A stretch of 64,000 nt of DNA from Chrysogorgia sp. JL179-B06 (GCA_035772405.1 JAYKKM010000373.1:919501-983500); one strand, 5' to 3'. Shown: positions 51,501 to 64,000, numbered from the stretch's first letter. The notes: generated by a model not told the origin, from the sequence alone. A program made the numbers and translations.

Positions 51501-53000
51501 GGCATTGACGAGCAAATACAAGGCATTGACGAGCAAATAGAAGGCATCAACGAGCAAATACAAGGCATTGAACAGCAAATACAAAGAATTGACGAGCAAA
51601 TACAAGGCATCAACGAGAAAATACAAGGCATCAACGAGCAAATACAAGGCATCAACGAGCAGATACAAGGCATCAACGAGCAGATACAAGGCATCAACGA
51701 GCAAATACAAGGCATCAACGAGCACTTACAAGGCATTGACGAGCAAATACAAGGCATTGACGAGCAAATGCAATGCATTGACGAGCAAATACAAGGCATT
51801 GACTAGCAAATACAAGGCATTGACGAGCAAATACAAGGCATTGTCGAGCAAATAGAAGGCATCAACGAGCAAATACAAGGCATTGAACAGCAAATACAAA
51901 TAATTGACGAGCAAATACAAGGCATCAACGAGCAAATACAAGGCATCAACGAGCAAATACAAGGCATCAACGAGCAGATACAAGGCATCAATGAGCAAAT
52001 ACAAGGCATTGACGAGCAAATACAATGCATTGACGAGCAAATACAAGGCATTGACAAGCAAATACAAGGCCTTGAATAGCAAATACAAGGCACTGACGAG
52101 CAAATACAAGGCATCGACGAGCAAATACAAGGCATCAACGAGCAAATACAAGGCATCAATGAGCAAATACAAGGCATCAACGAGCAAATACAAGGCATCA
52201 ACGAGCAAATACAAGGCATTAAATAGCAAATACAAGGCATCAACGAGCAAATACAAGGCATTGACGAGCAAATGCAATGCATTTACGAGCAAATACAAGG
52301 CATTGACTAGCAAATACAAGGCATTGACGAGCAAATACAAGGCATTTAAGAGCAAATAGAAGGCATCAACGAGCAAATACAAGGCATTGAACAGCAAATA
52401 CAAATAATTGACGAGCAAATACAAGGCATCAACGAGCAAATACAAGGCATCAACGAGCAAATACAAGGCATCAACGAGCAGATACAAGGCATCAACGAGC
52501 AAATACAAGGCATCAACGAGCACTTACAAGGCATTGACGAGCAAATACAAGGCATCAGCGAGCAAATACAAGGCATTGACGAGCAAATACAATGCATTGA
52601 CGAGCAAATACAAGGCATTGACTAGCAAATACTATGCATCGACGAGCAAATACAAGGCAATGGCTGGCAAATACTAGGCATTGACGAGCAAATACAAGGC
52701 ATTGACTAACAAATCAATGCATTGATGAGCAAATACAAGGCATTGACGAGCAAATACAATGCATCGACGAGCAAATACAAGGCATCGACGAGCGAATACA
52801 AGGCATCGACGAGCAAATACAAGGCATCGACGAGCAAATACAAGGCATGAACGAGTTTACAAGGCATTGGCGAGCAAATACAAGGCATTGACGAGCAAAT
52901 ACAAGGCATTGACGAGCAAATAGAAGGGATCAACAAGCAAATACAAAGCATTGACGAGCAAATACAAGGCATGAACGAGTTTACAAGGCATTGGCGAGCA
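42589..53000. repeat. About 4.45-kb higher-order repeat
   Basis: Two long copies, 44336 to about 48834 and 48835 to about 53000, share variant order at offsets of 4,478 bp (for example 45228 and 49706) and, after loss of two monomers near 46.6 kb, 4,436 bp (47132 and 51568). A partial earlier copy starts near 42589, and the same sequence begins again near 63480 at the right edge. Identity is high: some translated stretches of 265 residues are the same in both copies. Confidence 0.88.
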
Positions 53001-53559
53001 AATACAAGGCATAGACGAGCAAATACAAGGCATTGACGAGGAAATACAAGCCATTGACGAGGAAATACAAGGCATCAACGAGCAAATACAAGGACTTGAA
53101 TAGCAAATACAAAGCATTGACGAGCAAATACAAGGCATCAAGGAGCAAATACAAGGCATCAACGAGCAAATACAAGGCATCAACGAGCAAATACAAGGCA
53201 TCAACGAGCAAACACAAGGCATTGACGAGCAGATACAAGGCATCAACGAGCAAATACAAGGCATCAACGAGCACTTACAAGGCATTGACGAGCAAATACA
53301 AGGCATCAACGAGCAAATAGAAGGCATCAACGAGCACTTACAAGGCATTGACGAGCAAATACAAGGCATCAACGAGCAAATACAAGGCATTGACGAGCAA
53401 ATACAATGTATTGACGAGAATGCATCGACGAGCAAATACAAGGCATCGACGAGAAAATACAAGGCATCGACGAGCAAATACAAGGCCTTGAATAGCAAAT
53501 ACAAGGCACTGACGAGCAAATACAAGGCATCGACGAGCAAATACAAGGCATCAACGAGC

Positions 53560-56500
53560 AAATACAAGGCATCAACGAGCAAATACAAGGCATCAACGAG
53601 CAAATACAAGGCATCAACGAGCAAATACAAGGCATTAAATAGCAAATGCAAGGCATCAACGAGCAAATACAAGGCATTGACGAGCAAATGCAATGCATTG
53701 ACGAGCAAATACAAGGCATTGACTAGCAAATACAAGGCATTGACGAGCAAATACAAGGCATTGACGAGCAAATAGAAGGCATCAACGAGCAAATACAAGG
53801 CATTGAACAGCAAATACAAATAATTGACGAGCAAATACAAGGCATCAACGAGAAAATACAAGGCATCAACGAGCAAATACAAGGCATCAACGAGCAGATA
53901 CAAGGCATCAACGAGCAGATACAAGGCATCAACGAGCAAATACAAGGCATCAACGAGCACTTACAAGGCATTGACGAGCAAATACAAGGCATTGACGAGC
54001 AAATGCAATGCATTGACGAGCAAATACAAGGCATTGACTAGCAAATACAAGGCATTGACGAGCAAATACAAGGCATTGACGAGCAAATAGAAGGCATCGA
54101 CGAGCAAATACAAGGCATTGAACAGCAAATACAAATAATTGACGAGCAAATACAAGGCATCAACGATAAAATACAAGGCATCAACGAGCAAATACAAGGC
54201 ATCAACGAGCAGATACAAGGCATCAACGAGCGGATACAAGGCATCAACGAGCAAATACAAGGCATCAACGAGCACTTACAAGGCATTGACGAGCAAATAC
54301 AAGGCATTGACGAGCAAATGCAATGCATTGACGAGCAAATACAAGGCATTGACTAGCAAATACAAGGCATTGACGAGCAAATACAAGGCATTGACGAGCA
54401 AATAGAAGGCATCAACGAGCAAATACAAGGCATTGAACAGCAAATACAAATAATTGACGAGCAAATACAAGGCATCAACGAGCAAATACAAGGCATCAAC
54501 GAGCAAATACAAGGCATCAACGAGCAGATACAAGGCATCAATGAGCAAATACAAGGCATTGACGAGCAAATACAATGCATTGACGAGCAAATACAAGGCA
54601 TTGACAAGCAAATACAAGGCCTTGAATAGCAAATACAAGGCACTGACGAGCAAATACAAGGCATCGACGAGCAAATACAAGGCATCAACGAGCAAATACA
54701 AGGCATCAATGAGCAAATACAAGGCATCAACGAGCAAATACAAGGCATCAACGAGCAAATACAAGGCATTAAATAGCAAATACAAGGCATCAACGAGCAA
54801 ATACAAGGCATTGACGTGCAAATGCAATGCATTTACGAGCAAATACAAGGCATTGACTAGCAAATACAAGGCATTGACGAGCAAATACAAGGCATTGACG
54901 AGCAAATAGAAGGCATCAACGAGCAAATACAAGGCATTGAACAGCAAATACAAATAATTGACGAGCAAATACAAGGCATCAACGAGCAAATACAAGGCAT
55001 CAACGAGCAAATACAAGGCATCAACGAGCAGATACAAGGCATCAACGAGCAAATACAAGGCATCAACGAGCACTTACAAGGCATTGACGAGCAAATACAA
55101 GGCATCAGCGAGCAAATACAAGGCATTGACGAGCAAATACAATGCATTGACGAGCAAATACAAGGCATTGACTAGCAAATACTATGCATCGACGAGCAAA
55201 TACAAGGCAATGACTGGCAAATACTAGGCATTGACGAGCAAATACAAGGCATTGACTAACAAATCAATGCATTGATGAGCAAATACAAGGCATTGACGAG
55301 CAAATACAATGCATCGACGAGCAAATACAAGGCTTCGACGAGCAAATACAAGGCATCGACGAGCAAATACAAGGCATCGACGAGCAAATACAAGGCATGA
55401 ACGAGTGTACAAGGCATTGGCGAGCAAATACAAGGCATTGACGAGCAAATACAAGGCATTGACGAGCAAATAGAAGGGATCAACAAGCAAATACAAAGCA
55501 TTGACGAGCAAATACAAGGCATGAACGAGTTTACAAGGCATTGACGAGCAAATACAAGGCATAGACGAGCAAATACAAGGCATTGACGAGGAAATACAAG
55601 CCATTGACGAGGAAATACAAGGCATCAACGAGCAAATACAAGGACTTGAATAGCAAATACAAAGCATTGACGAGCAAATACAAGGCATCAAGGAGCAAAT
55701 ACAAGGCATCAACGAGCAAATACAAGGCATCAACGAGCAAATACAAGGCATCAACGAGCAAACACAAGGCATTGACGAGCAGATACAAGGCATCAACGAG
55801 CAAATACAAGGCATCAACGAGCACTTACAAGGCATTGACGAGCAAATACAAGGCATCAACGAGCAAATACAAGGCATCAACGAGCACTTACAAGGCATTG
55901 ACGAGCAAATACAAGGCATCAACGAGCAAATACAAGGCATTGACGAGCAAATACAATGTATTGACGAGAATGCATCGACGAGCAAATACAAGGCATCGAC
56001 GAGAAAATACAAGGCATCGACGAGCAAATACAAGGCATCGACGAGCAAATACAAGGCATGAACGAGTTTACAAGGCATTGGCGAGCAAATACAAGGCATT
56101 GACGAGCAAATACAAGGCATTGACGAGCAAATAGAAGGGATCAACAAGCAAATACAAAGCATTGACGAGCAAATACAAGGCATGAACGAGTTTACAAGGC
56201 ATTGACGAGCAAATACAAGGCATAGACGAGCAAATACAAGGCATTGACGAGGAAATACAAGCCATTGACGAGCAAATACAAGGCATTGACCAGCAAATAC
56301 AAGGCATGAACGAGTTTACAAGGCATTGGCGAGCAAATACAAGGCATTGACGAGCAAATACAAGGCATTGACGAGCAAATAGAGGGGATCAACAAGCAAA
56401 TACAAAGCATTGACGAGCAAATACAAGGCATGAACGAGTTTACAAGCATTGACGAGCAAATACAAGGCATAGACGAGCAAATACAAGGCATTGACGAGGA

Positions 56501-59500
56501 AATACAAGCCATTGACGAGGAAATACAAGGCATCAACGAGCAAATACAAGGACTTGAATAGCAAATACAAAGCATTGACGAGCAAATACAAGGCATCAAG
56601 GAGCAAATACAAGGCATCAACGAGCAAATACAAGGCATCAACGAGCAAATACAAGGCATCAACGAGCAAACACAAGGCATTGACGAGCAGATACAAGGCA
56701 TCAACGAGCAAATACAAGGCATCAAAGAGCACTTACAAGGCATTGACGAGCAAATACAAGGCATCAACGAGCAAATACAAGGCATCAACGAGCACTTACA
56801 AGGCATTGACGAGCAAATACAAGGCATCAACGAGCAAATACAAGGCATTGACGAGCAAATACAATGTATTGACGAGAATGCATCGACGAGCAAGTACAAG
56901 GCATCGACGAGAAAATACAAGGCATCGACGAGCAAATACAAGGCATGAACGAGTTTACAAGGCATTGGCGAGCAAATACAAGGCATTGACGAGCAAATAC
57001 AAGGCATTGACGAGCAAATAGAAGGGATCAACAAGCAAATACAAAGCATTGACGAGCAAATACAAGGCATGAACGAGTTTACAAGGCATTGACGAGCAAA
57101 TACAAGGCATAGACGAGCAAATACAAGGCATTGACGAGGAAATACAAGCCATTGACGAGCAAATACAAGGCATTGACCAGCAAATACAAGGCATGAACGA
57201 GTTTACAAGGCATTGGCGAGCAAATACAAGGCATTGACGAGCAAATACAAGGCATTGACGAGCAAATAGAAGGGATCAACAAGCAAATACAAAGCATTGA
57301 CGAGCAAATACAAGGCATGAACGAGTTTACAAGCATTGACGAGCAAATACAAGGCATAGACGAGCAAATACAAGGCATTGACGAGGAAATACAAGCCATT
57401 GACGAGGAAATACAAGGCATCAACGAGCAAATACAAGGACTTGAATAGCAAATACAAAGCATTGACGAGCAAATACAAGGCATCAAGGAGCAAATACAAG
57501 GCATCAACGAGCAAATACAAGGCATCAACGAGCAAATACAAGGCATCAACGAGCAAACACAAGGCATTGACGAGCAGATACAAGGCATCAACGAGCAAAT
57601 ACAAGGCATCAACGAGCACTTACAAGGCATTGACGAGCAAATACAAGGCATCAACGAGCAAATACAAGGCATCAACGAGCACTTACAAGGCATTGACGAG
57701 CAAATACAAGGCATCAACGAGCAAATACAAGGCATCAACGAGCAAATACAAGGCATCAACGAGCAAATACAAGGCATCAACGAGCAAATACAAGGCATTA
57801 AATAGCAAATGCAAGGCATCAACGAGCAAATACAAGGCATTGACGAGCAAATACAATGCATTGACGAGCAAATACAAGGCATTGACTAGCAAATACAAGG
57901 CATTGACGAGCAAATACAAGGCATTGACGAGCAAATAGAAGGCATCAACGAGCAAATACAAGGCATTGAACAGCAAATACAAATAATTGACGAGCAAATA
58001 CAAGGCATCAACGAGAAAATACAAGGCATCAACGAGCAAATACAAGGCATCAACGAGCAGATACAAGGCATCAACGAGCAGATACAAGGCATCAACGAGC
58101 AAATACAAGGCATCAACGAGCACATACAAGGCATTGACGAGCAAATACAAGGCATTGACGAGCAAATACAATGCATTGACGAGCAAATACAAGGCATTGA
58201 CTAGCAAATACAAGGCATTGACGAGCAAATACAAGGCATTGACGAGCAAATAGAAGGCATCGACGAGCAAATACAAGGCATTGAACAGCAAATACAAATA
58301 ATTGACGAGCAAATACAAGGCATCAACGATAAAATACAAGGCATCAACGAGCAAATACAAGGCATCAACGAGCAGATACAAGGCATCAACGAGCAGATAC
58401 AAGGCATCAACGAGCAAATACAAGGCATCAACGAGCACTTACAAGGCATTGACGAGCAAATACAAGGCATTGACGAGCAAATGCAATGCATTGACGAGCA
58501 AATACAAGGCATTGACTAGCAAATACAAGGCATTGACGAGCAAATACAAGGCATTGACGAGCAAATAGAAGGCATCAACGAGCAAATACAAGGCATTGAA
58601 CAGCAAATACAAATAATTGACGAGCAAATACAAGGCATCAACGAGCAAATACAAGGCATCAACGAGCAAATACAAGGCATCAACGAGCAGATACAAGGCA
58701 TCAATGAGCAAATACAAGGCATTGACGAGCAAATACAATGCATTGACGAGCAAATACAAGGCATTGACTAGCAAATACAAGGCCTTGAATAGCAAATACA
58801 AGGCACTGACGAGCAAATACAAGGCATCGACGAGCAAATACAAGGCATCAACGAGCAAATACAAGGCATCAATGAGCAAATACAAGGCATCAACGAGCAA
58901 ATACAAGGCATCAACGAGCAAATACAAGGCATTAAATAGCAAATACAAGGCATCAACGAGCAAATACAAGGCATTGACGTGCAAATGCAATGCATTTACG
59001 AGCAAATACAAGGCATTGACTAGCAAATACAAGGCATTGACGAGCAAATACAAGGCATTGACGAGCAAATAGAAGGCATCAACGAGCAAATACAAGGCAT
59101 TGAACAGCAAATACAAATAATTGACGAGCAAATACAAGGCATCAACGAGCAAATACAAGGCATCAACGAGCAAATACAAGGCATCAACGAGCAGATACAA
59201 GGCATCAACGAGCAAATACAAGGCATCAACGAGCACTTACAAGGCATTGACGAGCAAATACAAGGCATCAGCGAGCAAATACAAGGCATTGACGAGCAAA
59301 TACAATGCATTGACGAGCAAATACAAGGCATTGACTAGCAAATACTATGCATCGACGAGCAAATACAAGGCAATGACTGGCAAATACTAGGCATTGACGA
59401 GCAAATACAAGGCATTGACTAACAAATCAATGCATTGATGAGCAAATACAAGGCATTGACGAGCAAATACAATGCATCGACGAGCAAATACAAGGCTTCG

Positions 59501-61885
59501 ACGAGCAAATACAAGGCATCGACGAGCAAATACAAGGCATCGACGAGCAAATACAAGGCATGAACGAGTTTACAAGGCATTGGCGAGCAAATACAAGGCA
59601 TTGACGAGCAAATACAAGGCATTGACGAGCAAATAGAAGGGATCAACAAGCAAATACAAAGCATTGACGAGCAAATACAAGGCATGAACGAGTTTACAAG
59701 GCATTTACGAGCAAATACAAGGCATAGACGAGCAAATACAAGGCATTGACGAGGAAATACAAGCCATTGACGAGGAAATACAAGGCATCAACGAGCAAAT
59801 ACAAGGACTTGAATAGCAAATACAAAGCATTGACGAGCAAATACAAGGCATCAAGGAGCAAATACAAGGCATCAACGAGCAAATACAAGGCATCAACGAG
59901 CAAATACAAGGCATCAACGAGCAAACACAAGGCATTGACGAGCAGATACAAGGCATCAACGAGCAAATACAAGGCATCAACGAGCACTTACAAGGCATTG
60001 ACGAGCAAATACAAGGCATCAACGAGCAAATACAAGGCATCAACGAGCACTTACAAGGCATTGACGAGCAAATACAAGGCATCAACGAGCAAATACAAGG
60101 CATTGACGAGCAAATACAATGTATTGACGAGAATGCATCGACGAGCAAATACAAGGCATCGACGAGAAAATACAAGGCATCGACGAGCAAATACAAGGCA
60201 TCGACGAGCAAATACAAGGCATGAACGAGTTTACAAGGCATTGGCGAGCAAATACAAGGCATTGACGAGCAAATACAAGGCATTGACGAGCAAATAGAAG
60301 GGATCAACAAGCAAATACAAAGCATTGACGAGCAAATACAAGGCATGAACGAGTTTACAAGGCATTGACGAGCAAATACAAGGCATAGACGAGCAAATAC
60401 AAGGCATTGACGAGGAAATACAAGCCATTGACGAGCAAATACAAGGCATTGACCAGCAAATACAAGGCATGAACGAGTTTACAAGGCATTGGCGAGCAAA
60501 TACAAGGCATTGACGAGCAAATACAAGGCATTGACGAGCAAATAGAGGGGATCAACAAGCAAATACAAAGCATTGACGAGCAAATACAAGGCATGAACGA
60601 GTTTACAAGCATTGACGAGCAAATACAAGGCATAGACGAGCAAATACAAGGCATTGACGAGGAAATACAAGCCATTGACGAGGAAATACAAGGCATCAAC
60701 GAGCAAATACAAGGACTTGAATAGCAAATACAAAGCATTGACGAGCAAATACAAGGCATCAAGGGGCAAATACAAGGCATCAACGAGCAAATACAAGGCA
60801 TCAACGAGCAAATACAAGGCATCAACGAGCAAACACAAGGCATTGACGAGCAGATACAAGGCATCAACGAGCAAATACAAGGCATCAAAGAGCACTTACA
60901 AGGCATTGACGAGCAAATACAAGGCATCAACGAGCAAATACAAGGCATCAACGAGCACTTACAAGGCATTGACGAGCAAATACAAGGCATCAACGAGCAA
61001 ATACAAGGCATTGACGAGCAAATACAATGTATTGACGAGAATGCATCGACGAGCAAATACAAGGCATCGACGAGAAAATACAAGGCATCGACGAGCAAAT
61101 ACAAGGCATGAACGAGTTTACAAGGCATTGGCGAGCAAATACAAGGCATTGACGAGCAAATACAAGGCATTGACGAGCAAATAGAAGGGATCAACAAGCA
61201 AATACAAAGCATTGACGAGCAAATACAAGGCATGAACGAGTTTACAAGGCATTGACGAGCAAATACAAGGCATAGACGAGCAAATACAAGGCATTGACGA
61301 GGAAATACAAGCCATTGACGAGCAAATACAAGGCATTGACCAGCAAATACAAGGCATGAACGAGTTTACAAGGCATTGGCGAGCAAATACAAGGCATTGA
61401 CGAGCAAATACAAGGCATTGACGAGCAAATAGAAGGGATCAACAAGCAAATACAAAGCATTGACGAGCAAATACAAGGCATGAACGAGTTTACAAGCATT
61501 GACGAGCAAATACAAGGCATAGACGAGCAAATACAAGGCATTGACGAGGAAATACAAGCCATTGACGAGGAAATACAAGGCATCAACGAGCAAATACAAG
61601 GACTTGAATAGCAAATACAAAGCATTGACGAGCAAATACAAGGCATCAAGGAGCAAATACAAGGCATCAACGAGCAAATACAAGGCATCAACGAGCAAAT
61701 ACAAGGCATCAACGAGCAAACACAAGGCATTGACGAGCAGATACAAGGCATCAACGAGCAAATACAAGGCATCAACGAGCACTTACAAGGCATTGACGAG
61801 CAAATACAAGGCATCAACGAGCAAATACAAGGCATCAACGAGCACTTACAAGGCATTGACGAGCAAATACAAGGCATCAACGAGC
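53560..61885. repeat. 4,163-bp higher-order repeat, two near-identical copies
   Basis: Copy 1 about 53560-57722 and copy 2 about 57723-61885. The offset is exactly 4,163 bp at every point checked (53824/57987, 54276/58439, 55583/59746, 56192/60355, 56491/60654, 57079/61242), so no monomer was gained or lost between these points. Few base differences are seen, for example one at about 60763 (AAGGGGCAA versus AAGGAGCAA). Nested repeats of 908 and 887 bp lie inside each copy (starts near 55583, 56491, 57378). Confidence 0.9.
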
Positions 61886-62149
61886 AAATACAAGGCATTG
61901 ACGAGCAAATACAATGTATTGACGAGAATGCATCGACGAGCAAATACAAGGCATCGACGAGAAAATACAAGGCATCGACGAGCAAATACAAGGCATCGAC
62001 GAGCAAATACAAGGCATGAACGAGTTTACAAGGCATTGGCGAGCAAATACAAGGCATTGACGAGCAAATACAAGGCATTGACGAGCAAATAGAAGGGATC
62101 AACAAGCAAATACAAAGCATTGACGAGCAAATACAAGGCATGAACGAGT

Positions 62150-62849
62150 TTACAAGGCATTGACGAGCAAATACAAGGCATAGACGAGCAAATACAAGGC
62201 ATTGACGAGGAAATACAAGCCATTGACGAGCAAATACAAGGCATTGACCAGCAAATACAAGGCATTGACGAGCAAATACAAGGCATCAACGAGCAAATAT
62301 AAGGCATCAACGAGCAAATACAAGGCATCAATGAGCAAATACAAGGCATCAACGAGAAAATACAAGGCATTGACGAGCAAATAGAAGGGATCAACAAGCA
62401 AATACAAAGCATTGACGAGCAAATACAAGGCATGAACGAGTTTACAAGGCATTGGCGAGCAAATACAAGGCATTGACGAGCAAATACAAGGCATTGACGA
62501 GCAAATAGAAGGGATCAACAAGCAAATACAAAGCATTGACGAGCAAATACAAGGCATGAACGAGTTTACAAGGCATTGACGAGCAAATACAAGGCATAGA
62601 CGAGCAAATACAAGGCATTGACGAGGAAATACAAGCCATTGACGAGCAAATACAAGGCATTGACCAGCAAATACAAGGCATTGACGAGCAAATACAAGGC
62701 ATCAACGAGCAAATATAAGGCATCAACGAGCAAATACAAGGCATCAATGAGCAAATACAAGGCATCAACGAGCAAATACAAGGCATTGACGAGCAAATAG
62801 AAGGGATCAACAAGCAAATACAAAGCATTGACGAGCACATACAAGGCAT
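62150..62849. repeat. 416-bp higher-order repeat
   Basis: The segment beginning TTACAAGGCATTGACG at about 62150 is repeated from 62566, including CAAATATAAGGC and CATCAATGAGC units. One copy has GAGAAAATAC where the other has GAGCAAATAC. Confidence 0.8.
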
Positions 62850-64000
62850 GAACGAGTTTACAAGGCATTGACGAGCAAATACAAGGCATAGACGAGCAAA
62901 TACAAGGCATTGACGAGGAAATACAAGCCATTGACGAGGAAATACAAGGCATCAACGAGCAAATACAAGGACTTGAATAGCAAATACAAAGCATTGACGA
63001 GCAAATACAAGGCATCAAGGAGCAAATGCAAGGCATCAACGAGCAAATACAAGGCATCAACGAGCAAATACAAGGCAACAACGAGCAAACACAAGGCATT
63101 GACGAGCAGATACAAGGCATCAACGAGCAAATACAAGGCATCAACGAGCACTTACAAGGCATTGACGAGCAAATACAAGGCATCAACGAGCAAATACAAG
63201 GCATCAACGAGCACTTACAAGGCATTGACGAGCAAATACAAGGCATCAACGAGCAAATACAAGGCATTGACGAGCAAATACAATGTATTGACGAGAATGC
63301 ATCGACGAGCAAATACAAGGCATCGACGAGAAAATACAAGGCATGAACGAGTTTACAAGGCATTGGCGAGCAAATACAAGGCATTGACGAGCAAATACAA
63401 GGCATTGACGAGCAAATAGAAGGGATTAACAAGCAAATACAAAGCATTGACGAGCAAATACAAGGCATGAACGAGTTTACAAGGCATTGACGAACAAATA
63501 CAAGGCATAGACGAGCAAATACAAGGCATTGACGAGGAAATACAAGCCATTGACGAGCAAATACAAGGCATTGACCAGCAAATACAAGGCATTGACGAGC
63601 AAATACAAGGCATCAAGGAGCAAATATAAGGCATCAACGAGCAAATACAAGGCATCAACGAGCAAATACAAGGCATCAACGAGCAAATGCAAGGGATTGA
63701 CGAGCAAATACAAGGCATTGAAGAGCAAATACAAGGCATCAACGAGCAAATACAAGGCATTAACGAGCAAATACAATACATTGACGAGCAAATACAAGGC
63801 ATCAACGAGCAAATACAAGGCATCAACGAGCAAATACAAGGCATTGACTAGCAAATACAAGTCATTGACGAGCAAATACAAGTCATTGACGAGCAAATAC
63901 AAGGCATCAACGAGCAAATACAAGGCATCAACGAGCAAATACAAGGCATCAACGAGCAAATACAATGCATTGACGAGCAAATACAATGCATTGACGAGCA

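Larger units (their letters stand above)
28564..64000. repeat. 21-bp satellite block E with long higher-order repeats
   Basis: 35.4 kb of uninterrupted array in the CAAGGCATTG orientation, running off the right edge. HOR periods recognised from repeated orders of variant monomers: 1,424 bp (from 28767), 859 bp (about 35560-37205), 790 then 580 bp (about 37908-39660), about 4,440-4,480 bp (44336-53000) and 4,163 bp (about 53560-61885). The 19-bp unit GGCATGAACGAGTTTACAA recurs at many HOR boundaries. Short indel-rich spots occur at about 42065-42425 and 43430-43750. No gene is supported anywhere in this block. Confidence 0.95.

Noticed and set aside
123..64000. CRISPR-like array of short regular repeats
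   Set aside because: The repeats are head-to-tail with no unique spacers, and the window is eukaryotic.
123..64000. 21-nt phased small-RNA locus (period equals a Dicer product length)
   Set aside because: The match of 21 bp with small-RNA length is numerically suggestive, but nothing in the sequence shows transcription or processing.
123..64000. CENP-B box in the monomer
   Set aside because: No segment of the monomer fits the CENP-B box core pattern.

Overview
The window looks like non-coding repetitive DNA from an animal genome, most likely an invertebrate. Evidence for this is a Ty1/copia LTR retrotransposon whose primer-binding site is copied from the anticodon arm of initiator tRNA-Met, a spliced-type piggyBac transposon, and the 3' end of a LINE. 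I see no host single-copy gene, rRNA, tRNA or CRISPR. I cannot name the species.

About 56.6 kb of the 64 kb (roughly 2,700 copies) is one 21-bp tandem repeat: CAAGGCATTGACGAGCAAAT followed by A, or its complement. Monomer variants (ATTGAC, ATCAAC, ATCGAC, GACTAG, GAATAG and others) are ordered into higher-order repeats (HORs). Because 21 is a multiple of 3 and the monomer is open in most frames, hundreds of long overlapping reading frames appear on both strands; I treat these as satellite artefacts.

Layout. 1-122: 3' part of a copia LTR whose element lies off the left edge. 123-3083: satellite, complement orientation (TATTTGCTCG...). 3084-7482: full-length copia element, coding on the minus strand, two 192-bp LTRs, 5-bp TSD, pol broken by a frameshift. 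7483-18794: satellite, same orientation. 18785-18794: orientation switch at the palindrome CAATGCATTG. 18795-21619: satellite, inverted. 21620-21987: 5'-truncated LINE 3' end with a TATC tail, minus strand. 21990-26077: satellite. 26078-28563: piggyBac element with 15-bp perfect TIRs in a TTAA site, transposase decayed and C-terminally deleted. 28564-64000: satellite with HOR periods of 1,424, 859, 790, about 4,450 and 4,163 bp.

The three inserted elements act only on themselves. The satellite carries the history: two of the insertions have uninterrupted 'empty-site' paralogues inside the window, the copia element lies in a 7,360-bp segmental duplication, and the monomer variants look like opposite-strand decay products of one CpG. 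These are the observations I rate most interesting. No gene-based novel system is visible.
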